Shown: in pieces, positions 1-9,150 of the stretch
How the letters are laid out: each line of letters starts with the position of its first letter
Numbering within the stretch: position 1 is the first letter of the stretch
DNA from: Verrucomicrobiaceae bacterium
GTDB lineage: Bacteria > Verrucomicrobiota > Verrucomicrobiia > Verrucomicrobiales > Verrucomicrobiaceae
Direction of reading: 5' to 3'
DNA: 41,077 nt
Assembly (NCBI GenBank): GCA_027490195.1
Contig: JAIXYN010000075.1
Span: 1 to 41,077, forward strand
The notes under the pieces: generated by a model
Seen by the model: the letters and a program-made list of their open reading frames with translations, nothing else
The model's database searches: none
What the model was told of the DNA's origin: nothing
Position numbers and translations under genes: made by a program

Positions 1-67
1 GATCAAAGTGCCTCGCGGCCTTCAACCGGCGCACTTCCATTTCCTGGTGATCTCTTCTCTTGCTCAT
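1..67 (-). CDS. IS630-family transposase, N-terminal fragment (cut by window edge)
   Basis: The ATG is at 67-65 on the minus strand and about 22 codons are visible, starting MSKRRDHQEMEVRRLKAARH. This matches the coding start of the right-hand copy, where a helix-turn-helix follows (G-A-A-E-V-A-R-R-L-G-V). In IS630 transposases this N-terminal HTH binds the terminal repeats and the DDE catalytic domain follows. The catalytic part is outside the window, so activity cannot be judged. Confidence 0.8.
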   Translation of the reverse strand, partial: MSKRRDHQEMEVRRLKAARHFD

Positions 68-121
68 CCAGCCATTCTACAACAGTTCTCGACCTTTGTC
101 AGCCTATTATGCAAGTCTCAA
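1..121 (-). mobile_element. IS630-family element, terminal 121 bp (rest outside the window)
   Basis: The outer boundary is at 121, followed by a TA dinucleotide at 122-123, the usual IS630/Tc1-mariner target. Read on the minus strand the end begins TTGAGACTTGCATAATAG. The other copy at 40908 starts with the same 18 bases and the same 54-bp spacing to the transposase ATG. Over the 54-bp leader the copies differ at about 11 positions, but the first 68 bases from just before the ATG onward are identical. The rest of the element is off the left edge. Confidence 0.85.
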
Positions 122-373
122 TAGTGACTGTAACGGCGAGGATTCTGCAATGGCCAGACGTTCCTCGGCCAGCAGCGAGCAGGCGATCATGTGCGCGGTG
201 AGCCGTGAACGGTCAATGTGCCAGTCGGGATACCCCGCAAAGTGCCCGAACCAGTGGACCTGAACGCCGTCCCCCCCTCGTGAAAGAGAGGCCATTCGTG
301 ATGATGTGGGAGCCAGTGCATGGTTGAAATAATACAGCTCTTGGTGGTCTAATGTCCATACTCTGAACGAATG
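107..373 (-). pseudogene. Interrupted reading frame of unknown function, 3' end replaced by IS630
   Basis: On the minus strand an open frame runs from after a stop at 374-376 through an ATG at 293-295 to the IS boundary at 121. It then ends with residues L-L-R-L-A and a stop supplied by the IS end. The native part carries a plausible protein-like stretch (VQVHWFGHFAGYPDWHIDR, then LTAHMIACSLLAEERLAIAE). I do not recognise the family. Because the frame runs straight into the IS, it is probably the remains of a longer gene. The part upstream of 295 looks less protein-like and may be non-coding. Confidence 0.4.
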
Positions 374-449
374 TTACAGTGCATGATCGACGTTTAGTGA
401 AGATGTTTGTTTTTAGTGAATCCCCTTTCGCCTTTGTAACCACACACGC

Positions 450-860
450 ATGAAAGTCGCCTTCATCGGACTCAAGGGACATGTCGGCACAGTGCTGTCG
501 GGGGCGAAGTTTCTGGGCGATGTGGAAGTCGTGGCTGTGGCGGAGGAGGATGCGGCGTTGATGGCTTCGCTGATGAAGAAGGATCTGCTCGCGCTCTACA
601 ACGACCATTCGGGCAGGTTCCCCTTTTCGAAAGGCAAACGCACTCCGCTGGTGGCAGCTATCTCCAGTGATGGCGGCAAGACGTGGCCAGTGCGCAAGTT
701 GATCGAGGGCGATCCCGATGGCTGGTATTGCTACTCGGCCATCCATTTCGTCGGCGACAGCGTGCTGCTCGGTCACTGTGCCGGTGACAGCAAATTGGGC
801 ACGTATCTCGGCACTCTGCCCATCCGGCGCATCAGCCTCGACTGGCTGCGGCAGCCGTAA
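450..860 (+). pseudogene. Chimeric remnant: Gfo/Idh/MocA N-terminus fused in frame to sialidase C-terminus
   Basis: This 136-residue frame joins two unrelated families. Residues 1 to about 43 (MKVAFIGLKGHVGTVLSGAK, then LGDVEVVAVAEED) are the start of a Rossmann fold as in Gfo/Idh/MocA dehydrogenases. From about residue 45 it is the C-terminal end of a BNR sialidase: a YNDHSG stretch, one Asp-box (SSDGGKTW) and a closing LPIRRISLDWL strand. Gfo/Idh/MocA proteins are usually over 330 residues and sialidases over 350, so neither can be functional. The junction, near 575-585, is in frame with no stop. The likely origin is a deletion joining two neighbouring genes. Whether it is expressed is unknown. 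Confidence 0.75.
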
Positions 861-904
861 AATAGACTTCATCTTTCGCGTTCAATGACACCCAATCAAG
901 ACTC

Positions 905-3900
905 ATGAAAATCACACTGCTTCTGCTCCTTCTCTCGAGCACTCTTCACGCCACGGAGTTCTTCGTGAACAAGCAGGGCCTCGACTCAAATGCGGGAACG
1001 AGTCGCGAGGCGGCGTTCCTCACGTTTCAAAAAGGCGTGGATGCTTTGCAGCCGGGAGACACGCTGACCATCGGTCGCGGTGAGTATGCGGAAGCGGTCG
1101 CGAGGAAGGGGCTCGGCAGTGCGGAGGCGGTGACGATCATTCGTGCGGAGATGCGGGGCACGGTGCTGCTGCGCGGTGATGTGGATGCGCCGGTATTCAG
1201 GCCGGTGGCGGGAACACGGCAGACTTTCGTGGCGGATTTCAAAGGCGCTGTGCAGGCGGTGTATGAAGTCGATACCTGGTCGCGACTCGGGGAGTGCGCG
1301 ACTTTGGCCGAGGTGGAGTTTCAGCCGGGCAGCTACTTTTCTGATGCCGCAGCGGGACGGCTCTATGTTTCCAGCACGGACTTGCGCTCTGCGGTGCAGC
1401 ATCATTACAGCGTGCCGGTGCTGGGGCGGCACGGCCTGGCACTGGAGAAGCCGGTGCGGGTGGTGCTGGATGGCATCGCGGTGCGCGGGTGCGAGAGCAG
1501 CGGGATGGCGGACTCGCGGACGTTGTTTGGCACTTGGGGCATCATTTTCCTCGGTGCCCGCGACTGCATTATCCGCGATTGCACGGCTTTCCTGAATGGC
1601 GGAGGCATCTGCATCGCCAGCGAGGGCGAAGGGGGCAATCTAGTCGAGGGCTGCACAGGCTATGGAAACAGTTCGCCACACAACAGCTCCGAGTGTGCGG
1701 GTGTGATGCTGTATCAATGCAAAAATGACGTGGCGCGTAACTGCGTGGGCTATCGCTCCATTGGCGTGGGTGTGCGGATCTACGGCCTTTCGGCTGAGCA
1801 TGGGTTGCTCGATCACTGCCTGGGCTGGGGTAATGAAGGTCCGGATATCGGCATCAAGGGCGGCAAAGGTGTTGCGACGTGCGCGGCGCGGAACTCTGTG
1901 GGGCTCGGGCTCTTTCCGGTGCTCAATGTCTCGAACTCCATCCTCGGCGGCCAGAACATCTATGTACCTGACGGCGAGATCACCAAAGACAACATCCACC
2001 TCAAGACCGAGCGCCTGAATCACGACCAAGAGTTTGCCGATCCGCTGAACTTTGATTTCAGGCTGCAATCGACCTCCGCGATGCGCGGTGCGGCAACGGA
2101 TGGAAAAGATCGCGGGCCGTTTCCCTACCTGGCCAATGTGTTCTTCGTGAAGCCGACAGGCGATGACGCTGCTGATGGCCTGTCGATGTCAGGAGCCTGG
2201 AGAACGCTGGGCCGAGCGGTGCGGAGTGTGCGTCCCGGTGACACGGTGCATTTGGAGCAAGGCGTTTATCAGGGTGGAGTGACGATGCGCGCGGGAAAGG
2301 CGGGCGCTCCGCCGGTTTCATGGCGTGGCCGTGGTGTGGGCAAGGTCGTCATTTCCGATGGCCTCCAAATTGAAAACAGTGCCGGCGTCGAGTTCGAGCG
2401 GTTTCATTTCTCGGGAGCCGTCACTGCCAGCACGAGCGATGGCGTGCGCTTCCACAACTGTCGATTCATGGGCAAGGACACCGGTCTGTCTGCTAGCAAG
2501 GTCGCAGCCTTGAAGGTCACTCACTGCGAGTTCACAGGGTTTGCTCAGGCCGCGCTGCGTCTCGACGAATGCAGGCAGGCGCATCTCAGCAGCAATCTCT
2601 ATGACAACCGAACCACGCCTGCCGTCGAGGTTCGCGGCGGGACGCCCGTCAGTCACGCGATCCGATACAGCGATTACCACAGCTACGCCGATGGAACCAG
2701 AGCTTGGCAACATAGCGGCAGCATGGTGTCGCTGGCCCAAGTTCAGCAGACACACGACATCTACTCGCGCATTATTCAGCCGGCCTTCGCGATCCAAGAC
2801 CGCTTTGCCACATTGAGCAACCCCGCGCTCTTCATGGGGCTGGGAGCCTTGGGGCAGAGCATCGGGTTTCATCAGGACCGCATGTCGAACACGCTGGAGA
2901 TGACCGCGCCGGTGGTTCACTCGGTGGGCACGACGACGGCGAACATCGAATGGCACGTCACGCACGGTGCGGCCTGCGAAGTGGCCTGGGGCGACACGCC
3001 GGAGTGCGCGAATCGCGTGAAGTTCCACGTCGGAGTCACCACGGACAATCACCGGAGCTTCAGCCTCACGGGCTTGCTGTCTGGCAAGACCTATTACTTC
3101 CGCATCGTTGCTCTCTCCGCAGCAAATCCGTATGATGGCAAAGGCAAGCCGGACGTGCTCAATCCACAATACGGCGCGATCTCCTTCACCACCGAGCGCG
3201 AGCAACCCGCCGCTAGAACCTACTACGTGGCGACCGATGGCGATGACGCAAACTCCGGCCTGGAACGCGGCAAGGCGTGGCGCACCGTCGGCCATGCGGC
3301 ATCCAGCATCCGCGCCGGAGACACCGTCTTGATCGCCAGCGGCACCTATTCCGAAAAAGTGCGCGTGCGCGTGTCGGGCGACAAGGGACTGCCCATCAAG
3401 TTCAAGTCCATGCTGGGAGAAAAAGTCATCTTTGACGGCAACGAAAGACGCATGGATGCCGCCTGGGTCATCAATGGCAAAACGAACATCGAGTTGGATG
3501 GTTTCTACTTTCGGCAGATCGGCCTGCAAGGCGCCGGCAACAGCGGGTCGCGCGTGGTGAATGTGAGTCACAGCACCGATGTCAGCATCCGCCGCTGCCT
3601 TTGGGATGGCTATGGCAAAGGTTACGCGCCGGGCTTTGTCTGCGCGTGGAATAGCGGGAACCTACGCATCTCCAACTGCGTCATCGCACGCGGGTTCGAT
3701 GGCTTGGAAGTCACGAGCTGTCCGGGCTTTCTCATCGAGAACAATGTCTTTGTCGGCAACCTCATCCAGACGACCAAACTCTCCACGGAGGCCACGGTGA
3801 GGAACAATATTTTCTCTGACAGCATCCCCACCAAGGTCAAAGTACCTCTGCAACAGTATGGCACCCAGAACGGCATTGAGGATCACAACAACTGCTACTT

Positions 3901-4210
3901 CCTCCGCGCTCCCGACGAAGAGCGGCAGCTCTTCTGGGTGCTCAACTTTTCCGAAGGCGGTAAAAACCTCGGCCACACCCGCATGAGTCTGGCGGACTAC
4001 GACCGGCGCGTCCGCCCCACCGGTTCGATCATCGCCGATCCACAGTTCCCCGCGATCCAGAAGCTCGATCCCGCCAAGGTCGCCAAGTTCCCCATCGACG
4101 CACTCGCCAGCCCTTTCGACTTCCATGAAGTCTTCGCCACGAACCCCGAAGTCGTGAAACGCGGCATGGGCCTGCAACCGGAAGCGTTCGCGGACATGGC
4201 CAAAAAGTAG
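905..4210 (+). CDS. Secreted giant right-handed parallel beta-helix protein with three repeat modules and an FN3-like domain
   Basis: The 1101-residue protein starts with a Sec signal peptide (MKITLLLLLLSSTLHA). Three modules of the DUF1565/parallel beta-helix type are visible. Each opens with an F/Y-F/Y-V strand, a D-x-x-x-G turn and a PGDT-like strand: near residue 18 (FFVNKQGLDSNAG, PGDTL), 412 (FFVKPTGDDAADG, PGDTV) and 771 (YYVATDGDDANSG, AGDTV). A fibronectin-III-like domain lies around 667-765 (TYYFRIVAL). Such proteins are typically polysaccharide lyases or glycan-binding scaffolds outside the cytoplasm; no catalytic residues can be assigned. It lies 12 bp before the next gene, the Tat-exported hydrolase, and is probably co-transcribed with it. 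The last helix is intact and ends at a normal TAG. Confidence 0.9.
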   Translation: MKITLLLLLLSSTLHATEFFVNKQGLDSNAGTSREAAFLTFQKGVDALQPGDTLTIGRGEYAEAVARKGLGSAEAVTIIRAEMRGTVLLRGDVDAPVFRPVAGTRQTFVADFKGAVQAVYEVDTWSRLGECATLAEVEFQPGSYFSDAAAGRLYVSSTDLRSAVQHHYSVPVLGRHGLALEKPVRVVLDGIAVRGCESSGMADSRTLFGTWGIIFLGARDCIIRDCTAFLNGGGICIASEGEGGNLVEGCTGYGNSSPHNSSECAGVMLYQCKNDVARNCVGYRSIGVGVRIYGLSAEHGLLDHCLGWGNEGPDIGIKGGKGVATCAARNSVGLGLFPVLNVSNSILGGQNIYVPDGEITKDNIHLKTERLNHDQEFADPLNFDFRLQSTSAMRGAATDGKDRGPFPYLANVFFVKPTGDDAADGLSMSGAWRTLGRAVRSVRPGDTVHLEQGVYQGGVTMRAGKAGAPPVSWRGRGVGKVVISDGLQIENSAGVEFERFHFSGAVTASTSDGVRFHNCRFMGKDTGLSASKVAALKVTHCEFTGFAQAALRLDECRQAHLSSNLYDNRTTPAVEVRGGTPVSHAIRYSDYHSYADGTRAWQHSGSMVSLAQVQQTHDIYSRIIQPAFAIQDRFATLSNPALFMGLGALGQSIGFHQDRMSNTLEMTAPVVHSVGTTTANIEWHVTHGAACEVAWGDTPECANRVKFHVGVTTDNHRSFSLTGLLSGKTYYFRIVALSAANPYDGKGKPDVLNPQYGAISFTTEREQPAARTYYVATDGDDANSGLERGKAWRTVGHAASSIRAGDTVLIASGTYSEKVRVRVSGDKGLPIKFKSMLGEKVIFDGNERRMDAAWVINGKTNIELDGFYFRQIGLQGAGNSGSRVVNVSHSTDVSIRRCLWDGYGKGYAPGFVCAWNSGNLRISNCVIARGFDGLEVTSCPGFLIENNVFVGNLIQTTKLSTEATVRNNIFSDSIPTKVKVPLQQYGTQNGIEDHNNCYFLRAPDEERQLFWVLNFSEGGKNLGHTRMSLADYDRRVRPTGSIIADPQFPAIQKLDPAKVAKFPIDALASPFDFHEVFATNPEVVKRGMGLQPEAFADMAKK

Positions 4211-4222
4211 CAAACGCACGCC

Positions 4223-5470
4223 ATGAACAGCCGCCGCCAATTCATCGCCACCATGGCCGCATCCGTTGCGGCTTCATCGCGCATCGGCGCTCTCGCCGCA
4301 GAGCCGAAAGCCGCGTCGAAGACCAGCACCTCGCTCTCGGGAAGGAATGGGCCGGAGTTTGGTTCTTTGAACGCCACGATCCAGAAGCTTAAAGGCGGGC
4401 CGGATTTGCTATTGTCGTTTCTGCATCGCGATCACCACGACCTCGCTGCATGGAAGGCCAAGGGACGCGCGAAGATTCTCGACCTGCTGCAATACGCGCC
4501 CGCAAAGTGCGATCCAAATGCGGAAGTCATCTCACGCAAGGACTGCGGCGACTACATTCGTGAGGAGGTGCGCTTCAATACCACACCGGTGTTCCGCGTG
4601 CCCGCGACCGTCCTAATTCCAAAGAACGCCGAGCTGCCCGCACCTGCCGTCGTCGCGCTGCATTCCCACGGTGGCTACTACATGTGGGGCCGCGAGCGTG
4701 AGGTCGAGACGAGCGACGCGATTCATCCGACGCTCCGACAAATGCGCAACGTTGGCTACGGGGGCAAAGCCTACGGCATTGAGCTGGTGCGACGCGGCTA
4801 TGTGGTTATCTCCATCGACATGTTCTATTGGGGTGAGCGCCGCGTGGTGCTGGAGGATGATCCGCCCGAGTGGAAAGCTCGCTCACTCACGCTCAGTGAT
4901 GAGCAGGTGAAGGCCTATCATAACCGCTGCAATCGCGATGAGGAAATCATGGCGAAGACCTTGTATTGCGCCGGCGTGAGTTGGGCGGGAATCATCGCGT
5001 GGGACGACATCCGCACCGTGGACTACCTCATCACGCGGCGCGAGGTGGATCCAAATCGCATCGCGTGCGTCGGCCAAAGTGTCGGCGGCCTGCGCAGCAC
5101 CTATCTTGCCGCGCTCGATGATCGCATCAAGGCGGCCGTCGTGAGCAGTTGGATGTGTTCCTTTCCAAATCAACTCGAAGGTCACATCCGCGGCATTGGC
5201 TTCACCAAGATCATCCCCGGTATCTATCACCACATGGACCATCCCGACATCGCATCCCTCGCGATGCCGAAGCCGCTCATGGTCATCAACGGCTCGCAAG
5301 ACCGCCTCTTCGAAATCGACGGTGTGCACGCCTCGCACGAAAAGCTCGCCCAGTGCTACGCCAAGGCCGGCGTGCCCGAGCACTTCAAGAGCATCATCGA
5401 AGAACGCCCGCATGAGTTCAACGCCGAACGCCAAGCGGATGCTTGGGCGTGGTTTGATAAGTGGCTGTGA
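4223..5470 (+). CDS. Tat-exported alpha/beta-hydrolase (dienelactone hydrolase/acetyl-xylan-esterase-like)
   Basis: The 415-residue protein begins with a twin-arginine signal (MNSRRQFIATMAASVAASSR) and A-x-A-type cleavage near residue 28. The fold follows the alpha/beta-hydrolase order: HSHGG oxyanion loop, nucleophile elbow G-Q-S-V-G-G with Ser286, acid Asp360 in GSQDRLFE, and His397 in RPHEFN. The triad is complete. Family members of this size cleave acyl or acetyl esters from glycans or small esters. The gene follows the beta-helix gene by 12 bp, which fits a role in deacylating the same substrate. The substrate itself is inferred. A 16-bp inverted repeat lies directly after the stop. Confidence 0.88.
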   Translation: MNSRRQFIATMAASVAASSRIGALAAEPKAASKTSTSLSGRNGPEFGSLNATIQKLKGGPDLLLSFLHRDHHDLAAWKAKGRAKILDLLQYAPAKCDPNAEVISRKDCGDYIREEVRFNTTPVFRVPATVLIPKNAELPAPAVVALHSHGGYYMWGREREVETSDAIHPTLRQMRNVGYGGKAYGIELVRRGYVVISIDMFYWGERRVVLEDDPPEWKARSLTLSDEQVKAYHNRCNRDEEIMAKTLYCAGVSWAGIIAWDDIRTVDYLITRREVDPNRIACVGQSVGGLRSTYLAALDDRIKAAVVSSWMCSFPNQLEGHIRGIGFTKIIPGIYHHMDHPDIASLAMPKPLMVINGSQDRLFEIDGVHASHEKLAQCYAKAGVPEHFKSIIEERPHEFNAERQADAWAWFDKWL

Positions 5471-5475
5471 ATTGA

Positions 5476-5554
5476 CAAAAGAATGGGGACAGAAGAATGA
5501 TGAAAACATCCTACACTGATTTTGAAGCCCTATTCAATTGTCCCCATTCTTTTG
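5476..5554. repeat. 16-bp perfect inverted repeat flanking a 47-bp spacer (REP-like)
   Basis: Left arm CAAAAGAATGGGGACA at 5476-5491 is the exact reverse complement of TGTCCCCATTCTTTTG at 5539-5554. It starts 5 bp after the hydrolase stop and ends before the chosen start of the next gene. It could act as a long-looped terminator between the two genes or be a dispersed REP/MITE-like repeat. No second copy was seen in this window. Confidence 0.8.
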
Positions 5555-5666
5555 CCTTTCATCAATCGCAGCAAGGATGCCGCCAGCGACATCGGTGCCG
5601 CAGAACATCGAAACACGCCCGCCGCGAAGGAGTAATGCGTTGACGTTCCGCTCACCTTCTCTCACG

Positions 5667-7382
5667 ATGATCCGCCTTCTTCCTCTCATGCTTGTCACTC
5701 TCACCCTCGCAGGCGAGACACTGCCGAGTGGCATCGTCCTATCTGAGGAATGGCCGCCGCGTGTGGGTGGGCATGCGGGCACGCCGCCGCTGGAGACGTG
5801 GAGGAAGCCGGGTGATCCACCGGAGCCGCCCTATTTGAAAAAGAAGCCTGCTGTGATTCACATCGACACGGGGCGGCAGCTCTTTGTGGACGATTTCTTG
5901 ATCGCGAGCACCACGCTCAAGCGAGTGTGGCATCAGCCGGTGAAGCATGTGGGCAATCCGCTGCTGAAAGCGGAGAAGCCGTGGGAAACTGGCTCTACGC
6001 GCACGCCGATGGCGGCTCCGTTCAGCGATGGGTGCTTCTACGAGCCGATGACGAAGCGGTTCATGCTCTGGTATTCATCGGGCTGGTATGACTCGACCGC
6101 GCTGGCGGTGAGTCGCAATGGTTTGCAGTGGGAGCGGCCGGAGTTCGATGTGTTTCCCGGCACTAACAAAGTCATGCTAAGCGGCCACGATGACTGGCGA
6201 CGCGACACGGTCTCCGTCTGGCTCGATCACGATGCAGCGCGGCCCGAGGAGCGATTCAAAGCCACGATGTTCTGCCGCAGTGGCGCACTTGGCACGAAGC
6301 TCGACAACTACCATCCCGGCCTCCTGCTGCTCGCCTCGCCCGACGGCATTCATTGGACCCTGCGCGGCCAGACGAAGCACTCGAAGGACAACACGACGAT
6401 GTTTTACAATCCCTTCCGCAAGGTCTGGGTCGTGAGCCATCGCATCCACATCCAGCATGAAGACGGACGATACGAACGGGCGCGGGCGTATTGGGAGACA
6501 AAGGACCTGTTCTCCGCTGCGGATGAGGCGATGAAGACCCGCCCGCCAGTGTATTGGATGAGCGAACAAGCCGATACCGTCCGCGAGAGCCCCCAACAAG
6601 CTTCAGCCGCCATCGAACTCGGCAACTCCACCCTCGCACAAATCTACAAAATCGACGCCACGCCTTATGAAAGCCTCATGCTGGGCCTTTTTGAAATCCT
6701 GAGCGGCCCGACGAATGACGAATGCGCTGCTGAAGGCAAACCGAAGCGCACCGATCTACAGATTGCGTTCAGCCGCGATGGCTTTCACTGGTCGCGAAAT
6801 CGCGAAACCTTCATCGGCGGCACCGGCAAGCCTGGGAGCTGGGATCGCGGCTACATCTCGTCCGTGGGTGGCGGATGCCTCATCGTCGGCGATGAGCTAT
6901 TGTTCCCTTATGGAGCCTTTGCGGGCGATCCGGCCAACACCGCGAAATACTACGTCTGGGGCGGCCTCTACGCGAACGGAGCCACGGGCATCGCGAAGCT
7001 CCGTCGCGATGGCTTTGCCTCCATGCGCGGCCCCGGCGTGCTCACGACCGAGCCCGTGCGTTTCAGCGGCAAGCATCTCTTCATCAACGCCAAAGGCACT
7101 CTTCGCGCCGAGGTGCTCGATGAAGTCGGAAACCCCATACCCGGCCTCACAATGGCCGATTGCACGCCTTTTGATGCCGACAGCACCCGCGCCTGCCTGA
7201 GCTGGAAAGGCGACCTCACAGCCCAAGCAGGCAAACCCGTGCGCCTCCGCTTCCACCTTGAAAAAGGCGATCTCTACGCCTTCTGGATCAGCGCTAACGA
7301 GCGCGGCCACAGCGGCGGCTATGTCGCAGGCGGCGGGCCGGAGTTCCGTGGCGGAAGAGATCATCAAAGCAACCAACCATGA
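5667..7382 (+). CDS. Secreted GH32/GH43-like five-bladed propeller protein (first of a coupled pair)
   Basis: I chose the ATG at 5667 because it opens a good signal peptide (MIRLLPLMLVTLTLAGE). An in-frame start at 5538 would lie inside the inverted repeat and add 43 unhelpful residues. The 571-residue product has a conserved entry (RQLFVDDFLIAS), a H-Q-P strand, blades such as FMLWYSSGW and LQIAFSRDGFHW, and the GSWDRGYISS motif. These are typical of the GH32-like proteins common in Planctomycetota and Verrucomicrobiota. Such propellers usually hydrolyse or bind furanosides or other sugars; no catalytic acid can be assigned safely. Its stop overlaps the start of the next gene, a paralogue, by 4 bp. 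Confidence 0.87.
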   Translation: MIRLLPLMLVTLTLAGETLPSGIVLSEEWPPRVGGHAGTPPLETWRKPGDPPEPPYLKKKPAVIHIDTGRQLFVDDFLIASTTLKRVWHQPVKHVGNPLLKAEKPWETGSTRTPMAAPFSDGCFYEPMTKRFMLWYSSGWYDSTALAVSRNGLQWERPEFDVFPGTNKVMLSGHDDWRRDTVSVWLDHDAARPEERFKATMFCRSGALGTKLDNYHPGLLLLASPDGIHWTLRGQTKHSKDNTTMFYNPFRKVWVVSHRIHIQHEDGRYERARAYWETKDLFSAADEAMKTRPPVYWMSEQADTVRESPQQASAAIELGNSTLAQIYKIDATPYESLMLGLFEILSGPTNDECAAEGKPKRTDLQIAFSRDGFHWSRNRETFIGGTGKPGSWDRGYISSVGGGCLIVGDELLFPYGAFAGDPANTAKYYVWGGLYANGATGIAKLRRDGFASMRGPGVLTTEPVRFSGKHLFINAKGTLRAEVLDEVGNPIPGLTMADCTPFDADSTRACLSWKGDLTAQAGKPVRLRFHLEKGDLYAFWISANERGHSGGYVAGGGPEFRGGRDHQSNQP

Positions 7383-8944
7383 CATCATTCACTCGCCTGC
7401 TCGTCTCGCTCATCTATTCGCTGTGGCTGCTTCAAAGTGCTGCCGCTGGCGAACCCGTCCGCATTGATCATCAGCATCAGTTATTCCTCGACGACTACCT
7501 CATCGAGCACACCGAGCATCTGACCCGCCGCGTGCAGCAGGCGCGAAAGCATGAGGGGAATCCGTTGTTCGTGAAACAGCACGACTGGGAGCCTGCGGGC
7601 TATGTGGTGCCGAGTGTGATGTATGATGAAGAGGAAAAAATCTTCAAAGCATGGCTCGATGGCTACGGCATCGGCGTCTTCTACTTCACCAGCAAGGATG
7701 GCATCACCTGGGAGCGGCCTTTGATGCGGCTGTTCCCTGAGTTCGACAAGGAGCCGACGAACCGCGTCATCCTCACCGGCAGCGAGATAGACGTCAAAGA
7801 TGCGCCTCCGGACAAACTGGACTACATGCGCTCACGCGAGGCGGGCTGGAAATACTTCGGGCATGCCAGCGGCGTCATCAAAGACAAGCGCGATCCTGAT
7901 CCGCAGCGCCGCTACAAGATGGCCTATCTGTGGATCAACCGTCAGTTTCAGCGCCCCGGCGCGTCCAGGGCAGGCAAGCTCGTCGCGATGGGCGTGGCCT
8001 TCAGCCCCGATGGCATTCATTGGACGCCCGTGAACGAGGCCGTGAGCTATGCTACCGTCGATCTACCATTTCACATCAACTACGATGAGCAGCGCCAGCG
8101 CTGGGTGCTCTATGGTCGTGCCGTGGGCGTGGTCACGCCGGAGAAAAAGGCCTCGCACGCCGCCGACCCGAACCTGCCATACAACATGGGCCGCTCCGTA
8201 ATCCGCTGCGAGAGCGAGGACTTCATCCACTGGACGCCGGAGAAGGGCGACCTCGTGCTGTCCAGCGATGCGAAGGACAGCGCCATGACGGAAATCTACG
8301 ACATGCGCCGCGTGCCTTACGAAGGCGTGAACATCGGCTTCGTTCACATGTTTCACAACGATCCCGCAAGCGTCACGCTGCCAGTCCAGCTCGGCATCAG
8401 CCGCGACAACAAGACCTGGCAGCGCCTCAGCGACCGCTCGCCCTTCCTCGCGATGGGCGGCCTCGGCGAATGGGATCGCGGTGTGATCTCGCCGCCCGTT
8501 TCCGATCCCATCCCGGTCGGCGATGAACTTCGCTTCTACTACACGGGCCGCAATCAACTCCACAGCACACGCTGGAAGTTTGAAGACGAACCGAAGCTAC
8601 TGCCTCCGATGCCATCGCATCGCGGTGCTCTCGGTTTCGCCACGATCAAACGTGATCGCTTTGTCGCCATGGAAGCCAGCTTCAAGCCCGGCATTCTACG
8701 CACGAAACCGTTCATTCACGCTGGCGGCACGCTGCACGTAAACGCAGCGATCAAGTTCGGTGCCCTCACCATCAGCCTGCTGGATGATCAAGGGATCTCG
8801 CTGCAAAAGATCACGATCACGGGCAAGGATGAAGTCGATCTCGCCCTACCCGAGCTGACAAAGATCGCAGGTCGCAAGGGCCAGCCAATGCGCCTGGAGT
8901 TTGCCGTGCAGAACGGAAGATTGTTTTCGTTTTGGATCGAATGA
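7379..8944 (+). CDS. Secreted GH32/GH43-like five-bladed propeller protein (second of the pair)
   Basis: The 521-residue product has a signal peptide (MTSFTRLLVSLIYSLWLLQS, cleavage near AAAGE). Its blade motifs parallel those of its neighbour: HQLFLDDYLIEH, FYFTSKDGITWERP, AFSPDGIHW and GEWDRGVISPP, then a C-terminal beta-sandwich ending RLFSFWIE. The start ATG overlaps the TGA of the previous gene (ATGA), so translation is probably coupled. The two are clear paralogues by motif order but diverged in sequence. The likely role is sugar-chain hydrolysis or binding outside the cytoplasm; the substrate is unknown. Confidence 0.87.
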   Translation: MTSFTRLLVSLIYSLWLLQSAAAGEPVRIDHQHQLFLDDYLIEHTEHLTRRVQQARKHEGNPLFVKQHDWEPAGYVVPSVMYDEEEKIFKAWLDGYGIGVFYFTSKDGITWERPLMRLFPEFDKEPTNRVILTGSEIDVKDAPPDKLDYMRSREAGWKYFGHASGVIKDKRDPDPQRRYKMAYLWINRQFQRPGASRAGKLVAMGVAFSPDGIHWTPVNEAVSYATVDLPFHINYDEQRQRWVLYGRAVGVVTPEKKASHAADPNLPYNMGRSVIRCESEDFIHWTPEKGDLVLSSDAKDSAMTEIYDMRRVPYEGVNIGFVHMFHNDPASVTLPVQLGISRDNKTWQRLSDRSPFLAMGGLGEWDRGVISPPVSDPIPVGDELRFYYTGRNQLHSTRWKFEDEPKLLPPMPSHRGALGFATIKRDRFVAMEASFKPGILRTKPFIHAGGTLHVNAAIKFGALTISLLDDQGISLQKITITGKDEVDLALPELTKIAGRKGQPMRLEFAVQNGRLFSFWIE

Positions 8945-8952
8945 CACGACTT

Positions 8953-9150
8953 ATGAAAAGACTTCTCCTTCAAACCTGCCTTCTCTGGGCCGCGTGTAGC
9001 AATCTGGCCGCTGCACGAACCACGATCACGCCGACGGAGCCGATGTATCTGTGAGGCTTCGCCAATCGTGTCGTCATCGCCGAGGGCACAGCGATGAATC
9101 TGAATGCCAAGGCGCTGGCGATTGAGGATGCGAAGGGGACTCGGTTAAAG
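8953..9150 (+). pseudogene. Broken start of an exported protein (signal peptide, then in-frame stop)
   Basis: An ATG at 8953, 8 bp after the previous stop, opens a signal-peptide-like stretch (MKRLLLQTCLLWAACSNLAA). The frame stops at TGA 9052-9054 after 33 codons. Read past the stop, the same frame continues in a protein-like way (GFANRVVIAEGTAMNLNAKA) until about 9150, where IS1380 transposase homology begins in another frame. This looks like the 5' end of a secreted-protein gene broken by a stop and by an IS. The family is not recognisable. Confidence 0.65.

Noticed and set aside
2318..3571. A 417-codon minus-strand frame inside the giant beta-helix gene
   Set aside because: No motif or start context; the + strand reads as a beta-helix throughout.
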